DNA from: Todiramphus chloris collaris
Taxonomy: Eukaryota > Chordata > Aves > Coraciiformes > Alcedinidae
Assembly (NCBI GenBank): GCA_025345505.1
Contig: JANVCC010000261.1
Span: forward strand, 5,919,460-5,983,459
DNA: 64,000 nucleotides
Reading direction: 5' to 3'
Below the pieces are notes generated by a model, which was given only the letters and a program-made list of their open reading frames with translations, was not told the DNA's origin and did not search any database. Of this stretch, positions 61,601 through 64,000 are shown piece by piece. The position numbers and the translations under genes were made by a program. How positions within the stretch are numbered: position 1 is the stretch's first letter; every line of letters begins with the position of its first letter.

Positions 61601-63035
61601 CCCCTATAGGAAAATACTCATCATCTTAATGTGGACTGCATATGACTCAAAACCAACCATCATAAAACCCAGTGAGCCAATATTTAAGTCTGAAATTTTT
61701 GCTTTTAAATGTGCTTCCCTTTGGAACGAGCTTTACATAGCACTTGCGGTCTGTGATTTTCATACCATTTACATTATGAGAAGCCTGTGGAGCTGGCTCC
61801 ACTGCACTTCCACCTGCAAGCCACATCTGCTCATCCGAAGTCCTAGCACAGAGGTGTAGAACTGAGGCATACGGGGAGATTGGAGTGTGTCTTTGCTGAG
61901 GACCAGGGCCACGTCTGCTTGGCAGTCTCTGTGGCAGGGTGCATGTCAGCAGCAAACTGCAGATGTCACAGCTTTGCCAGGGCACCTGCACGCCTGGCTG
62001 AGGCACTGCGTTGGCAGGAATAGCTGCTCTGTCTCGGTGTCTCCTGTGCTGCTGCTGCGTGGAGCATCATCCCGGCAGGCTTGTTGCTGCTGGCTGGGGG
62101 GTACCTCTTCCTGGGGATGGGATGGGGAGGGTTTGAAATCCAGCCTCCTCATCCCGTAGTTTGTTTTGATTTTGTGCAAAGCAGTGATCAGAGACTTGTC
62201 CTTTGGAAAGAGGCTGGTGGAGTGTGTGTTGGGAGGGTGGTGGGGGAAGGAGGTAACTGTGTTTAGCTCATACGTGCATTAACACCACCAGCTACTGCCG
62301 TGGGAGAAATGGGCACAGAGGTGTTACAGAGCTTCCAGGTGGGGAGCAGGAATTGCCAAATCCTACAGGCATTCACAGGCCAAGTCTGCTCTGTGGAGAG
62401 AAATGCTCCCGAGCCTGGGAAACGCGCGCCAAGTGTCTGGATCAAGCTACCATGCCAACCCAGAGTGGCCAGGGAGAGCTGCTGGGGCTGTGGGTTCAGG
62501 GAGCTTGGAGAGCCCAGCAGCAGCAGCATCTGCTCAGCCAGGCAAGAGCGGTGTGTCCTTGGCAGAGGAGCTGGCACTGATTTGACCGGGAAAAATAGTG
62601 GGTCTTGTTGTGGCAGGGAAGGGCACTTGGAGCTTCTTGGAGGTGCCAACATTCATGAAATGCACAAATGTTTGAAAAGTGCCCTTTTTGTTTGTTGTGG
62701 GTTTTTTTTGTTGGGTTTGTTTTTTTTCTTTCCTGTTGTTCCAACTGGTGCAAGGTGTAGTAGCAGAGAACTTGGGCTCGTGCAGGTTTCCTCAGCCTGT
62801 GAGGATGCTGCTGGGCTCCTGAGGAGGACCAAGGGTAAAGATGCACATATGGTCTCAGAGGCTGGAAGACGCCTGGGAGTTCAGCCCGATAAAGTTGATA
62901 CTGGAATTGCCTCATGCCAGGGCTGAACCTTAGTGACTCAGACGTAAATACTGTGTAAACTGCAACACGCTGCAGTCCTATTTGTGAAACGAGCGGGGGA
63001 AACCTTCCTGGCGCAGTGGTGTCGGCAAGGGAGTT

Positions 63036-63100
63036 GGGGAGGTTCTCCTTGAGGTTTTGGGGAGGTTCTCCTTGAGGTTTTGGGGAGGTTCTCCTTGAAG
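63036..63100. repeat. 23-bp tandem repeat, nearly three copies
   Basis: Units beginning GGGGAGGTTCTCCTTGAGG start at 63036, 63059 and 63082; the third is partial and ends GAAG. A small minisatellite-like array in GAREM1 intron 1. Confidence 0.95.
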
Positions 63101-64000
63101 TCAGAGCTGGGGGAGAGGGGGGAAAAAAAGCTGAGTAAGGCATGAAAAGGCCCTTCGACCGGCCCGTGAGCTGCTGTGCTGGCTGTCTCCAGCCCCGCGT
63201 GGCAAAATGGGTACCTGGTGAGGATGTAGTTCGGAGGGTGGCGGGTTGGCAGCGAAAGGCTGAGCGGCCGTGGCTACATGGCTATGGGCTGGGCGAGCGC
63301 TGGCCATCGGCTGGGGTGCAGCAGAGGGGCAGGAGTCCTCCAAAGGCCACGTGTTGGTTGTGGGGCCGCGGCTCCCCTCGCAAGAAGGGTATGGGCGTGT
63401 TGGAGAGAGTGCAGGGATTAAGCACCCTGAACGGCCTGTTCGCCCTGGGCCCGAGAGCCACCAGAGGAACGAGCAGTGGAAGGTCCCTGTGTGTACCCTC
63501 AGCGGCCACCTCGGAATGGTGCCCGCTGGCCTTGTCCGAGCGTGCCCGTCCCACCCTTGTCGTGCTGGTGCGAGCTGGGCGGCCGGGCCGAAGCAGAGAG
63601 TGCTCACCTTGCAGCCGGCTTTCTAAGAGAACAGGCTAACTGCACAGTAAATTACTTCCAGGAGCTATTTGGAAGTAATGCACAAATGCTCCGATAGCCC
63701 CTCCTATGTGTTTGGTTTTCCTGTTTGCAGCTTCGTTTGTTGCTGTTTCAACTGGCAAGTTTTCTTCCTTGCCCTACCGACAGCAAGCACTGACTATTCC
63801 CGTTGCTTCCTGGCACCTCACCATTATGGATATGAAAGAGGGTAGACTGAGTGGGGAAGATGAGGATATTTTTATCTAAGAGGGGGGGAAAAAAGGGTAC
63901 ATGTGCACAGATCTCTTCTTCCCCGGCTTTCCCCTTGTGCCCTGCGTGCCCCGTGGGGCATGGCTGGATTCCAGGAGCCCTTGGCTCCAGCCTGAATCAT

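Larger units (their letters stand above)
55090..64000 (+). other. GAREM1: GAREM1 intron 1 (partial)
   Basis: At least 8.9 kb of intron. No further GAREM1 exon, CR1 or other gene is recognised. It contains two minisatellite-like tandem arrays and a G-quadruplex-type run, listed separately. The 208-codon (62300-62926 +) and 215-codon (62496-63143 -) frames overlap each other in a GC-rich stretch and have no domain. Confidence 0.8.

Noticed and set aside
62300-63143. Overlapping 208-codon (+) and 215-codon (-) frames in GAREM1 intron 1
   Set aside because: They overlap on opposite strands in a GC-rich stretch, show no domains and contain poly-Phe/Gly or tandem-repeat translations.
1-64000. CRISPR arrays, operons, tRNA or rRNA genes, prophage
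   Set aside because: None seen. The sequence is vertebrate genomic DNA, so bacterial-type systems are not expected.

Overview
This window is vertebrate nuclear DNA, most likely from a bird. The evidence is sparse coding sequence in compact introns, CpG-island promoters with intact GT/AG exon boundaries, and several recognisable CR1-type LINE fragments, with no Alu- or L1-like sequence seen. It carries one complete gene, the first exon of a second gene, and probably the last part of a third gene's 3' UTR. One assembly gap of 783 N lies at 11406-12188.

Layout: bases 1 to about 430 look like the end of a + strand 3' UTR, with AATAAA at 409-414. Gene order in other amniotes suggests KLHL14, but no coding sequence is present to prove it. 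From 430 to about 20.1 kb is intergenic, with a (GCT)14 tract, the gap, an old CR1 copy and one doubtful small secreted ORF. From 20.2 to 48.75 kb is a six-exon Rab GTPase gene on the + strand. It starts in a CpG island and encodes a predicted 215-residue protein with all G-box motifs and a CCxx prenylation tail. Its introns hold four CR1 fragments, two adjacent palindromes built on nuclear-receptor half-sites, a perfect 14-bp inverted repeat and a dispersed duplication. From 48.8 to 54.2 kb is intergenic and includes a long decayed minus-strand CR1 with a younger CR1 tail inserted in it. From 54.2 kb to the end is the CpG-island promoter, 5' leader, first coding exon (54969-55089) and the start of intron 1 of GAREM1, an adaptor in EGFR/GRB2-MAPK signalling.

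The Rab gene and GAREM1 are separate same-strand genes, and nothing suggests shared function. The most notable points are the Rab gene itself, which I cannot assign to a named mammalian Rab and which sits where I know of no Rab gene in human; its six-residue-longer Pro/Ala-rich switch I region and unusual P-loop; three PBX-MEIS/PREP-type sites at exact 20-bp spacing upstream of it; and a strong-context upstream ORF with a poly-alanine tract in the GAREM1 leader. Most long open frames elsewhere are chance frames.
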